DNA from: Strongylocentrotus droebachiensis
Lineage: Eukaryota > Echinodermata > Echinoidea > Camarodonta > Strongylocentrotidae
Direction: 5' to 3'
NCBI GenBank assembly: GCA_035222895.1
Contig: JAVYIG010007941.1
Location: forward strand, 1 to 64,000
DNA: 64,000 nucleotides
Shown here: positions 12,401 through 22,694 of the stretch, piece after piece
Layout of the letters: the number at the start of each line of letters is the position of its first letter
Numbering within the stretch: the first letter of the stretch is position 1
Made by a program: the position numbers and the translations under genes
The notes under the pieces: model-generated
Told to the model about the DNA's origin: nothing
What the model saw: only the letters and a program-made list of their open reading frames with translations
The model's database searches: none

Positions 12401-13550
12401 ATCATCATTTTTATCATCATCTTTTATCATCATCATTATGATTATTATCATTATTATTATTATTGTTATTATTATAATATTATTATACTATTATTATACT
12501 ATTATCATTATCATAATTGTTGTTTTTGTCATCATCGTTTTTATCATTCTGACAGTGTTTCAGTAGTATTGTAATTATTATCAACGCCGAACACACATAA
12601 TACATGGGTCCCCGGTCTTCAGTCTTCGTTTTCCAAAACACCCTGGGGTATTTTGGAAAACGAAGATCGAAGACCGGGGATCGTCTCTTCCTCTCTCTCT
12701 CCTCGATTTGGCCGCCGCACAATATATGCGATTATTAATGATGAAAATACAGTCAAACCTGTCTTAATTAGCGACCATCTCTCTTTAGTAGACACCTTCC
12801 TATCAGTGGCCACTAAAAATTGGTTCCCATGGATATAGATTAGGTATGAAGAACCTGTCTGTAGCAGCCACCTGTCTATAAAGGCTATGTTTTTGTTGGT
12901 TTTCCTTTGCATAAGTTGTTATGCTTAATATTATTAATGTTATCATTTTAATCATCATTATTATCATCGCCTTTTATACATGTATTATCATTATCATTAC
13001 TATTATTATCATTATTATTATACTATTATTATTATTATCATTGTTGTTGTTGTTTTTGTCATCATCGTTTTCATCTTTCTGACGGTGTTTCAGTAGTATT
13101 GTAATTATTATTAACGCCGAACACGTAAAGTACATGGGTCCCCGGTCTTCGGTCTTCGTTTTCCCAAACACCCTGGGGTATTTTGGAAAACGAAGATCGA
13201 AGACCGGGGATCGTCTCTTCCTCTCTCTCCTCGATTTGGCCTGGTGCACATATGCGACTATTAATGATGAAAATACAGCCAAACCTGTCTTAGCTCTCTT
13301 TAGACTAGTAGTAGTAGACACCTATCTATATAGTGGCCACTAAAAATTGGTTCCCATGGATATAAATTAGGTGTTTAAGAACCTGTCTGTAGCAGCCACC
13401 TGTCTATCAAAGTCATTTTAGTTCACGTTTTTTCTTGGCATGCCATTGTAGAATTTTTTTACTGTCATTTCCATTGCATAAGTTCTTATGCTTATTACTA
13501 ATATTGTTATCATTATTATTATCATTATTATCATAACCATTATTATATTA

Positions 13551-13588
<38 letters not shown>

Positions 13589-14667
13589 GTTATTATTAGG
13601 CCTATTATTACTATTATTATTATTATCATTGTTGTTGTTGTTTTTGTCATCATCGTTTTTATAATTCTGACAGTGTTTCAGTAGTATTGCAATTATTATC
13701 AACGCTGAACACACATAATACATGGGTCCCCGGTCTTCAGTCTTCGTTTTCCAAAACACCCCAGGGTATTTTGGAAAACGAAGATCGAAGACCGGGGATC
13801 GTCTCTTCCTCTCTCTCTCCTCGATTTGGCCGGGCGCACATATGCGATTATAAATGATGAAAATACAGTCATCTCTGTCTTAATTAGCGGCCATCTCTCT
13901 TTAGTGTACATCTTCCTGCACCAAAAATTAGTTCCCATGGATATAGATTAGGTTTTAAGAACCAGTCTGTAGCAGCCACCTGTCTATAAAGGTTATTTAT
14001 TTTGTTGGTTTTCCTTTAATTGCATAAGCTGTTATGCTAATATTATTAATGTTATTATTTTTATCATTATTACAATCATCTTTTATCATTATTGTGATGT
14101 ATTATCATTACTATTATTATTATTATTATTAATATTGTTATTATCATCATTATTATTATATTATTATTATCATTGGTGTTTTGTTTTTTTCATCATCGTT
14201 TTTATTATTCTGACAGTGTTTCAGTAGTATTGTAAATATTATCAACGCCGAACACACACAATACATGGGTCCCCGGTCTTCAGTCTACGTTTTCCAAAAC
14301 ACCCTGGGGTATTTTGGAAAGCGAAGATCGAAGACCGGGGATCGTATCTTCCTATCTCTCCCTCTCTCTCTCTCTCTCCTCACGTAGGTGCACTACACGA
14401 ACAAGTGCATGGGATCGTCTCTTCCTATCTCTCTCTCTCTCTCTTTCTCTCTCTCTCCCCACGTGGGTGCACTACACGTACAAGTGCATGTACGCATAGT
14501 ACATGGGTCCCCGGTCTTTTGTCTTCGTTTTCCAAAACACCCTGGGGTATTTTGGAAAGCGAAGATCGAAGACCGGGGATCGTATCTTCCTATCTCTCTC
14601 TCTCTCTCTCTCTCTCTCCTCACGTAGGTGCACTACACGAACAAGTGCATGGGATCGTCTCTTCCTA

Positions 14668-14703
<36 letters not shown>

Positions 14704-14910
14704 CCGACGTGGGTGCACTACACGTACAAGTGCATGCACGCATAGTACATGGGTCCTCGGTCTTCTGTCTTCGTTTTCCAAAATACCCCAGGGTGTTTTG
14801 GAAAGCGAAGACAGAAGACAGGGGATCGTCTCCTTGACGCACGTACGTGCGCGCACATGGTCCCCGGTCTTCGTTCTTCGGTCTTCGTTTTCCAAACACC
14901 CATGTAAGAC
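9164..14910. repeat. Large rearranged palindrome of nested short palindromes
   Basis: The left edge (about 9170-9260) reappears inverted at the right edge (about 14800-14905), as do inner blocks such as 10851-10990 against 13216-13375. Within it, a palindrome of about 75 bp (GGTCTTCGATCTTCGTTTTC, a CCCTGGGGT-type centre, then the complement) recurs about a dozen times. Copies lie near 9245, 9495, 9778, 10435, 11010, 12025, 12610, 13140, 13727, 14270, 14510 and 14755. They are separated by GA/CT runs, ATT/ATC microsatellites and a block containing GTTCCCATGGATATA. No protein gene is supported. Confidence 0.85.
11149..11442. mobile_element. MITE-like insertion inside the palindrome
   Basis: Ends are inverted relatives: CCAG...GGGGTCTCA and GTGTGCCGCTC on the left are matched by TGAGACCCCCC...CTGG and GAGCGGCACAC on the right. 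The ATTT(CCA) sequence flanks both sides, so the exact target duplication is ambiguous. It has no counterpart in the right half of the palindrome, so it inserted after the palindrome formed. Confidence 0.55.
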
Positions 14911-17675
14911 CTGAAATAACCTCAATGTGGAGTATATGGTCATGTTACTTTTCTACAGTATTGTTGTTGTTGTTGTTCTGATATGCTCTGATGTGGCTCC
15001 AGAGCTACTTGATTTCAAAATTAATGCTTATTTTGCATCGTAAACATCCAGGTTGTTCATAATTTGGTAGTAAACAGTGGGAGAAGAGCTCGGTAAACAA
15101 GGATTCTGATGTTGAGTTTACATCCCGTGTATGTCCACTGGACATTTCTACTCTGAACATTCCTATACTCTCTTTGGATTAATTTTGTAAGAGAATATAT
15201 GATATATTGCTTGCCGAAGTGTGCCGGATATTATTTAAGCTTTCTTAAGGTGCCTGAAAATGTCTGTTCTGGAGATGCCGTTCAGTAATGTTCTCCGGCT
15301 TACCAGTTTGTTTAATACCTCCATAATATATAGCCATTTGCAATATCAGTATTGTACTAAGTAGTGTGGAGCTGTATAATCCCTTGATGTAGGTATGTTA
15401 TACGCCAAGAATATGAAGAGTATTCTTGCAAAAGGACCTAAATCCACTTTAGCTATTTGAGAGTAGATCGAGGTTTTTATTTTAGACATTTTCTTTGTTC
15501 TTTCACCATAAGTTTTTCTTATATCTTGAAGAGTTACCATAAGATGTAATCATATGACAGTTTGAATAATCTTGCAGTTATTTACCCCCCCCCCCAAAAA
15601 AAAAAGAAGATTATTTAAAGGGAAAACAAAATTATAACCCTTTAAAAATGCAATCATTTTCTTCCTCAGGAATGTTTAATGAAACACCATACTTGTGAGG
15701 TCTTCATGTAAATCAGATCATTATCTAGAAGGTCAAGAGAAAGAAATTGTATACATATCTCAGAACATTAAAGCAATGTACATATTCCCTCCGAGAGGAT
15801 ATATTACTTGATTGATGATTCACAGCATGATAGTCATAGCCAGGAAGCTGGAAATATGTGGGTAATAATCAAGAAAACAAATTACCCAAAACATGTTTTC
15901 ATTTGTTTTTCTCATCCACCCCGTTTAACGGTGCCTATTAATTTTAAAAGCTTATTTTGCAATCTTTCTATTTTAGAGCAGTTCGACGAATGTACGTTTC
16001 CTGTTTGAGCTGTAATTTGTTAGATTGTTATTAAGGAAATTTACCATCCAACAATTGATATGTAGGATTGTTTTATGTTATAATGCTGCCTGTTGCATAC
16101 CATTTGAGAGTGTTTTGGCAATTGTTCGGTTAACAGGAGTAAGAGAAATGTTTCTTATCCTTTTTGAACATATTTGCAATATCAGCATAGATTCTTTGAT
16201 ATGTTAATTGTATTTATTGTATGGTGCTCAATCCTCTTGTTTTCGAGTTTGGTTTTTAAAAGATTTTTTGATCAATATCTCGGATGTCTGTTCTTTTTGC
16301 GTGTTGCCTAGTTTTGGAGACAATTAGGAATGACGCAAAAATAGGCCTACTTTATGTTCTTGCATAATAATGCATATCCAAAAACTGGTTAAAAACAACT
16401 TTAAGTTTTGGGAAAAGGATTTTTGTGTGTGTTTTCGCATTTTTTCCCCTTCTGAGTTAGGAAGAATGTCATAACTTTTTTTAAAGGTTCCCTGAAAGGG
16501 GGTTGCTCGTCAAAGGCCTTTATCATGTATATTTAGTAATGTCAAGAAATGGCTGGATTCGGGCTGAACATTCATGCCAGAACAAATTGAGTTTGGTCCC
16601 TTGTAGTACTACTCGTTTATGCATGCAGCGCAAGTGCCTGAGGCGGACTTTCGTGTGCAAAATTATCGATTCGATAATCCCTAAATCTTGTTTATGTACA
16701 CCTAATCTAATTTCATAATGCTTTGAAACGGTTTATTTCGAAATGTAATTGGATGACCAGAACTCCAATAAAAAATGGATTGGAATTGAGATAAGAAGAA
16801 GATAAACCGAGTAGAAAATGATGTGACGGTCATGAAAATTAGGCCTATACAGTTTGTAGAAGAATTAGGTTAAAACAATATGAAGATAATTTTGAAAAAA
16901 GTTCTTTCAGGAAATGATAGTAACTTATGATATAACTTATCTGCATCATGAAATTGTTTGGTTGAATATGTGATGTAAGCTTTTGTAATTATTATTTGAA
17001 ACGATAAGAATAAAGAAAATGAATAACACTGTTATTTTATTATCTTTATGGTTTAGTTCTTAGCCTTTCTGCTTATTCCCATTTATACAAATCATTCTGT
17101 TGCAGTTTGATGTTAGTTCTTCATAATAAGCCAATTGCTCTTCTTCCGGTGGCCCCGTGAGTCCCTTAAAGTCAGTGAAAACAAAGTACTCGAATGAGAC
17201 GGGGTGTTTTACACACTAATATATATATATATATATATATATAATTATAGTAAAGCTACATACACTTAACTGAAGGAAAGAAACCTATAGAAAACGGACT
17301 GGATATTATTGAAAATACTATTCTAAACAAGAATGTACTACATTACGTTACAATTTCACGAGAAAATAGAACTCGAGAGGGGGAGAAGAGAAGAAGTGAT
17401 GAAATTGAAAAAAAGACTAATAGCATGAGAGGAAAGAAAAGAGCCAAGAAGACAAGAAAAGGGTGTAAAAAGAAAAAGGAGGAGCAAGAGAGAAAGAGAG
17501 AGAGATAGCCTTGAGCTTTGGATCAGCTAATGAGTAATACATAAAACAGATTTTGAGCGGAGTAATTATCTTTCGCCGGAGAACTTGCATATAACTTGAT
17601 TTTCTCTTTTTAATCAAACATGGGGAATAGCAAAAAACAGCTGAGCATTTATTGCACTAATTACCAGAGGAGCAT
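14911..17675. other. AT-rich interior of fold-back element, no gene supported
   Basis: Short frames only. Minus-strand sequence near 16200-16000 faintly recalls the C-terminal end of LINE reverse transcriptases but is full of stops. An (AT)n run lies at 17217-17243 and a GA-rich stretch at 17370-17510. Confidence 0.4.
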
Positions 17676-17809
17676 TCATATCTTCCAAGAGGCCGCACTT
17701 TTGGATCGGAGAGCAATTTTATTGTTGGCGGAGCATTGTCTTTTAAGGGGTACTTTTGGGGAGGAGCAACAATTGTCGTAGTAGCCTTTGTATTTTACGG
17801 GGCAATTTT

Positions 17810-18487
17810 TGAGCGGAGCAAATGTCGGCGGAGCAATTGTCGGCGGAGCAATTATCGGCGGAGCAAATGTCACCGGAGCAATTGTCGCTTCAGGCGGAGC
17901 AATTGTCGGCGGAGCAATTGTCAGCGGAGCAAATGTCGGCGGAGCAAATGTCGGCGGAGCAATTGTCGCTTCAGGCGGAGCAAATGTCGGCGGAGCAATT
18001 GTCGCTTCAGGCGGAGCAATTGTCGGCGGAGCAATTGTCAGCGGAGCAAATGTCGGCGGAGCAAATGTCGGCGGAGCAATTGTCGCTTCAGGCGGAGCAA
18101 ATGTCGGCGGAGCAAATGTCGCTTCAGGCGGAGCAATTGTCGGCGGAGCAATTGTCGGCGGAGCAAATGTCGGCGGAGCAAGTGTCGCGTCAGGCGGAGC
18201 AAATGTTGGCGGAGCAAATGTCGGCGGAGCAATTGTCGCGTTTTGCGGAGCAATTGACGGCGGCGCAATTGTCGGCGGAGCAATTGTCGGCGGAGCAATT
18301 GTCGGCGGAGCATCTGTCGGCGGAGCAATTGTCGGCGGAGCAACTGTCGGCGGAGCAACTGTCGGCGGAGCACCTGTCGGCGGAGCATTTGACGTCGGAG
18401 CAAATGTCGCGGAGCAAATGTCGCGGAGCAATTGTCGCGTTTTGCGGAGTAAATGTCGGCGGAGCAATCGTCGGCGGAGCATGTGTC
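17810..18487 (-). repeat. 15-bp minisatellite array, right arm
   Basis: About 45 units of the same 15-bp repeat in opposite orientation (GGAGCAATTGTCGGC). Unit variants occur in the same order as the left arm near the terminus, then copy number diverges, as expected when the arms expand and contract independently. Confidence 0.92.
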
Positions 18488-18653
18488 GGGTTACCGTATG
18501 CGCCCAGCGCGCTAGCAACACGCTATGCATTTGGTGTCAGCTCGCTGTAGCTTCGACAAAAGTTGGGCGCACGAAAACGCACTGGCCAAAATTTCAAATT
18601 TCCCATGCGCTGGTTGTGCGTTCCCCATGCGTCCTCTATGTGTGACCGGGCCT
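18488..18653. mobile_element. Right fragment of the Harbinger-type MITE
   Basis: Matches 4654-4795 of the complete copy and ends with the same terminal repeat (CTGTGTGACC-like, GGGCCT) followed by TAA, a plausible target duplication. It is the other half of the copy interrupted by the fold-back element. Confidence 0.78.
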
Positions 18654-18656
18654 TAA

Positions 18657-19267
18657 AGGCGCTATATAAATATCAGTATGTATGTATGTATGTTATAGTT
18701 TGAATTGACCTTACGATATGCCTGGTAACTCTTGATCATTGATGATTAACGTACCGCAAAATAGAATTCATTTATTAAATTAGGACCAATGTTATGTAAT
18801 ACAATCGGGATGTAACTTTCCTTCTCCTTTCCCTTCCCGCCCCTTCTGCACGGGGATTGATGTATTGTCATACTGAACATTCATATTTAATTGATTCAAA
18901 TTTAATATTCAAATTGTGTCTAGGGCAACTATCCATACCCAACACCAAATTATCAAATGTACCGCTTTCTCGCTTCAAGGAGTTAGATTTGTGGCACACA
19001 TGGTTTTTTTTATAGCCTTGTTAGAACGGTTAGGACTTTTCTTTGCCAAAACAATTTAAGCCCCTGCCAGAATTATCATTACTTGTAAAACAAAAAAATG
19101 TCATGCTATTGTTGCAAATTTAAGAAAAATTTAATGACTTTTCTTATATTTGAATAATCTTACATTAATCCGAGATTTGTATCTTGAATTTCTCCCTGTT
19201 GAATTTCTATTTTCATCTTGAATTTTCTTCTTCAAAATGATATTTCAGTTTCGTTGTTATTTATCAG
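18657..19267. other. Intergenic or intronic sequence, nothing recognised
   Basis: Contains a short (TATG)n run near 18677-18697. No upstream kinase exon could be found here. Confidence 0.45.
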
Positions 19268-19364
19268 GTGCTAAACCGTATCCAGGTTTAAGTGACAGCA
19301 AATTGACAGAACGAATCACGAATGGATAAATAATGAGAAGGCCGCTACATTGTGGTGAAGATCT
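19268..19364 (+). pseudogene. Kinase subdomain X exon containing TAA
   Basis: Acceptor TTATCAG|GTGCTAAACC, donor GATCT|GTCAGT. In-frame TAA at 19327-19329, nineteen codons in from the first full codon. The rest of the exon keeps the kinase frame. Confidence 0.72.
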
Positions 19365-20556
19365 GTCAGTAGCCATCTCCGCATCATAATATCTTCATTG
19401 TTTGTTTATTCGTTAGTTTATATATTTGTCTTGATTGCTTACTCCATTAAAACCCCTCTAATTGAGTAAAGGTAACGTTTGACTTATATCATATATTTAC
19501 CATAACCCAACGTATTACTCGAATTGAGTAATCAAATGAAAGTAATACATTCGATTATGAACTAAGATAACAAATAAAAATAAATTTGATCAAACCAGTT
19601 AAAGTTGGTGTGGGTTATGTTTATCTCGTGGTATGGTTATGGTGTCGTTATTTGTCATGTGTTTCTATCTCTTACAAAAAATAGCTACTGTCACCTTGAG
19701 CTCTCTCTCCCTCTTTAAAGCCCTTCAACCCGTGTTTAAGACTATATTGGAAAATCCATCTACTTATACTTTAGGTATCTGCCAGAAAGCAAAACTTCTC
19801 ATTTAATAATAAGAACCTTAAAGGGAGACACTGTTATCTTTACTGCTAAGACTGATTTTTTTTTCTCACTATTTAGAGGAAACAGTAAATCCCGCGTTCA
19901 TGATTAACTAAGGTTGTCCTTTAACGTTTATTTTTAATTCTCAGTTGTATTAAAAGATATGAATAAGGTGCGTGACAAGTTAAATCACGAGGAGTGGGAA
20001 TCGTAACCCATTCACTTACTGCAGGCAAGGTAAGTCATTATCTATGGCAAATGTAGTCAGACATTTCAATTCTAAAAACAATTGCCGCATTTGTACCCGA
20101 TGTTTAGGGGAGAGGGAGATATGCATGTTTGTGTGAAAAAAGCTTCAAAATATTAGATGAAATTTATCAAGCCTAAGTCAAATATTCTCGATACTTGATA
20201 ACGATTACCCAATAACGGGTAATATTTCATCCTGCAAACATGATCGTTCCTTTTTTCTTGTTTCACCCAATATGAGCTAATTTTACCATTTATGTCATGT
20301 TTCAGCTAGATAATTGGAATAGTAGAGAAGGAATACATAATATTGTTAACAAATGCCTTTAAACAAAATATGTGCGCCCCACCCGTTACTCTGAGTGTAC
20401 GGCTTCTTTTCCTGTGATGTTATCGTTAATTGGTTTATATATTTCGGTGGGAATACAATTAGAAAAACACTTAAACAAGCCGCGTTTGGTATCTGAAAGA
20501 ATCTATTGTATAAATAAACAAAACTGATTTCCTCTTCTATGAAATGTTATGGACAG

Positions 20557-20656
20557 GTTCAACATTATTTCAGACTGTTGGAAGACCGACATAAACCAAC
20601 GCAGTACCTTTCATGACATGCACATCAAAATTAGTTGGATTCTCGAGGGTTCTAAT
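20557..20656 (+). pseudogene. Kinase subdomain XI exon
   Basis: Acceptor GGACAG|GTTCAAC, donor TCTAAT|GTAAGT. It encodes the ISDCW...NQRSTF motif and a following helix. Open throughout. Confidence 0.75.
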
Positions 20657-21287
20657 GTAAGTCTAATAAAACATACATTGGACAGGCGTGGTTATATAAT
20701 AAATATTTGCCTTTTCTTTCGCCTAATACGGCGAGAGAAAAGGCAAATCAATATAATATGACAAGATTCATGACCGTGATTATTATATTTTAAATGAATT
20801 GTGTTCATTAAAACGTGTATGAAGTAATGATAACTGACTTCTTCTAGATCCTCAAAATACTATCGTTCTGTCTTTCTTTTTTTAGTTTCCCCCTCCATGT
20901 TTAGTGTATTTTAAGGACACCACTGCATATCAATACTAACAGTGGGGCTTTACTCATTATTGAATGCACCTTACGTACAATTTCACAAGTGAACTTCTAT
21001 TTTAAATCAGAAGAAATACAATTCTTACAATCACTTCATACTGTCAACCTCTTATGCCCATTTCTGGCATATTTCATTATAAATCTAATCGGGGTGTTAG
21101 AATGTAAAACAAATATTTCCTATATAAATGTAATGCTTCCTGGGAGAAATTTCAATTATTTAAACATATTTGTGGCTTACTGGGTGTAAAAAAGTTATTG
21201 TCCTATGGCAGACTAATGAATATTAATGAGTCAGAATGAATCAGGAGAGCTTAGGTATTTGTTCTAGTTCATCAAGACTGTGCCATG

Positions 21288-21360
21288 GACCAGTGATGGC
21301 CTGGTGGTAGAGTCGCTGCCCGGCAAGCAGTAGATGCAGGTTCAAGTCTCGCTGGTTCCA
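21288..21360 (+). repeat. tRNA-derived SINE head in kinase intron
   Basis: A-box-like TGGCCTGGTGGTAGAGTCG followed at normal spacing by a B-box GGTTCAAGTCTCG. No good cloverleaf, so it is a SINE promoter region and not a tRNA gene. It is bracketed by a 26-bp inverted repeat (about 21155-21182 and 21419-21446). Confidence 0.6.
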
Positions 21361-21603
21361 AGATTTGTTCTGACTTGTTTTTCAATACAGATCGATCAAT
21401 CGACCTTATTTACTTGGGTGTAAGCCACAAATATGTTTAAATAAATATTTCCTAATAGTTTCATTATCTAAGTGTGCATTAAATTTTCGGGATAATAATG
21501 TTGAACTTTCCTTTCATTATTTCATAAACGATTATTTAACATTCCGCTTCTTTGAATTTTGCCTATCATTGACAAATCCATTTTTTCTTAATTTTATTGC
21601 CAG

Positions 21604-21669
21604 GATTATCTCTCCCTGAACAGGATGAGTGACGAGGATATTTACACTGACATCCCTGAATTGGAGTAG
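21604..21669 (+). pseudogene. Kinase C-terminal tail exon with stop
   Basis: Acceptor TTGCCAG|GATTATC, 22 codons including TAG. The two tyrosines in acidic or hydrophobic context (DYLSL, IYTDI) look like tail autophosphorylation sites, by analogy only. Confidence 0.65.
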
Positions 21670-22617
21670 GGTTAACGTTGTTAATATCCTTATAACTTAT
21701 TAAGTTTTTCTTAAAACATATTTTTCTTTGAAAACATAACAGGTTAATTCGAAATGAAGCATTACTGCATGTTTATGATTATAATTATAATTTACTTCCA
21801 GCAACCAAAATAATAGTAACGTTTAATTACTTAAGTACTACTACAATTAGAAGCTATTTTGTAAAAAAAAAAAATGTGAATACATAACAGTACTAATAAT
21901 GTTCATGCCAGGATAATGATATTTTTTCAGTGTATTATTTGTTTGTGCATTTAGACATTCAATTTCAGATGAAAAATTTAAAGGCTTTGAGTGTTATTGA
22001 TCTTTTTTTTCTTTAGCAACATGGTCTTTCATCAATTTTGTGTTCTACAACTATATCTTTAATCTAAGTGTAAATCACCGCAATCAAATGTCATTTAGTA
22101 AAGCTTAACATATGAGTCGGTATATATATGATTAGTTGTACATAACCCCGGTTAATAAATTCATAATATTAAGTGTGACTTTAGTCAATTTTTAATTTTT
22201 GTATACACTCTAAATCCATGGGGTAAAATATCGCCGAGGTAAACACAAGAGTGCTCAATATTGAGCAATAATGTACTTTTTACAACGTACAAGTCTCCTA
22301 TATTGAGCAAACTCTGACTATTTACTCTTTTTTTTTCCTTTTTAAATTTTGCTCATTCTTGTTGAGTAAAGTTTGCTCCAATTTTTGTCTATTTTTAGTT
22401 TTGCTCATTCTTGATGAGTAAAGTTTGCTCCAGTAGCATTAAATTTTACTTAACTCTGAGTAAATTGCACTCCCAGATTTACACTGCCTCCACGAAAAGC
22501 CCTGCACAGCACGCGGCCGCATAGGAAAAAAAAACATGTGTGCATAATACATGCATACGGTATATACCGGTACGCCCTATATAGATCTAGTATTAGTACA
22601 CCAACCTGAGTACACAG

Positions 22618-22694
22618 CGGTGAAACGGCGGACGACAAAGTTGCTTCGTTGTTGAGGAAATGGGAGCTGACCGACCAAATCGTCAATTTTAGAA
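22618..22694 (+). CDS. SAM gene exon 1 (first SAM helices)
   Basis: Open from an acceptor-like ACACAG at 22612-22617 to the donor TTTAGAA|GTAAGT, phase 1. Encodes the start of the SAM fold. No in-frame ATG, so either a 5' exon exists or the border differs. Confidence 0.5.

Larger units (their letters stand above)
8272..18487. mobile_element. TU-like fold-back transposon, 10.2 kb
   Basis: Both ends are long inverted repeats built of 15-bp direct repeats (GCTCCGCCGACAATT and variants on the left, the complement on the right). The outermost 150 bp or so are the same in inverted orientation, starting GACACATGCTCC. Inside each array lies a short diverged inner arm (8800-8870 and 17690-17810), then a long middle segment. 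Modular fold-back elements with 15-bp repeat arms are known in sea urchin as TU elements. No transposase is seen, so it is non-autonomous. I found no clean target duplication: the flanks GGTTCCAT and GGGTTACC only partly agree. Confidence 0.78.
19268..21669 (+). pseudogene. 3' end of a receptor tyrosine kinase gene with a nonsense codon
   Basis: Three plus-strand exons fit in phase: 19268-19364, 20557-20656 and 21604-21669. The first gives GAKPYPGLSDSKLTERITNG, the activation-segment/subdomain X region of receptor tyrosine kinases, then TAA at 19327-19329 where the family has an aromatic residue, then IMRRPLHCGEDL. The second gives FNIISDCWKTDINQRSTF (subdomain XI, conserved CW...R). The third is a short tail with DYLSL and DIYTDIPELE before TAG. 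Junction phases run 1, 2, 0. Catalytic-loop and DFG exons were not found upstream, where the fold-back element lies. It is either a decayed gene or a 3' remnant. The subfamily cannot be fixed. Confidence 0.72.

Noticed and set aside
15990-16210. Faint minus-strand similarity to the C-terminal end of LINE ORF2
   Set aside because: Many stops and only a loose residue pattern; not enough to name an element.
17147-17195. RWPRESLKVSENKVLE on the plus strand, reminiscent of the kinase RWxxxESL motif
   Set aside because: One motif only, a stop directly after it and no matching splice sites; could be chance upstream of the kinase exons.
8272-18487. CRISPR-like array
   Set aside because: Direct repeats are contiguous with no unique spacers, and the genome is eukaryotic.
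17676-18645. Open frames up to 285 codons on both strands
   Set aside because: Same 15-bp repeat in the other arm of the fold-back element.
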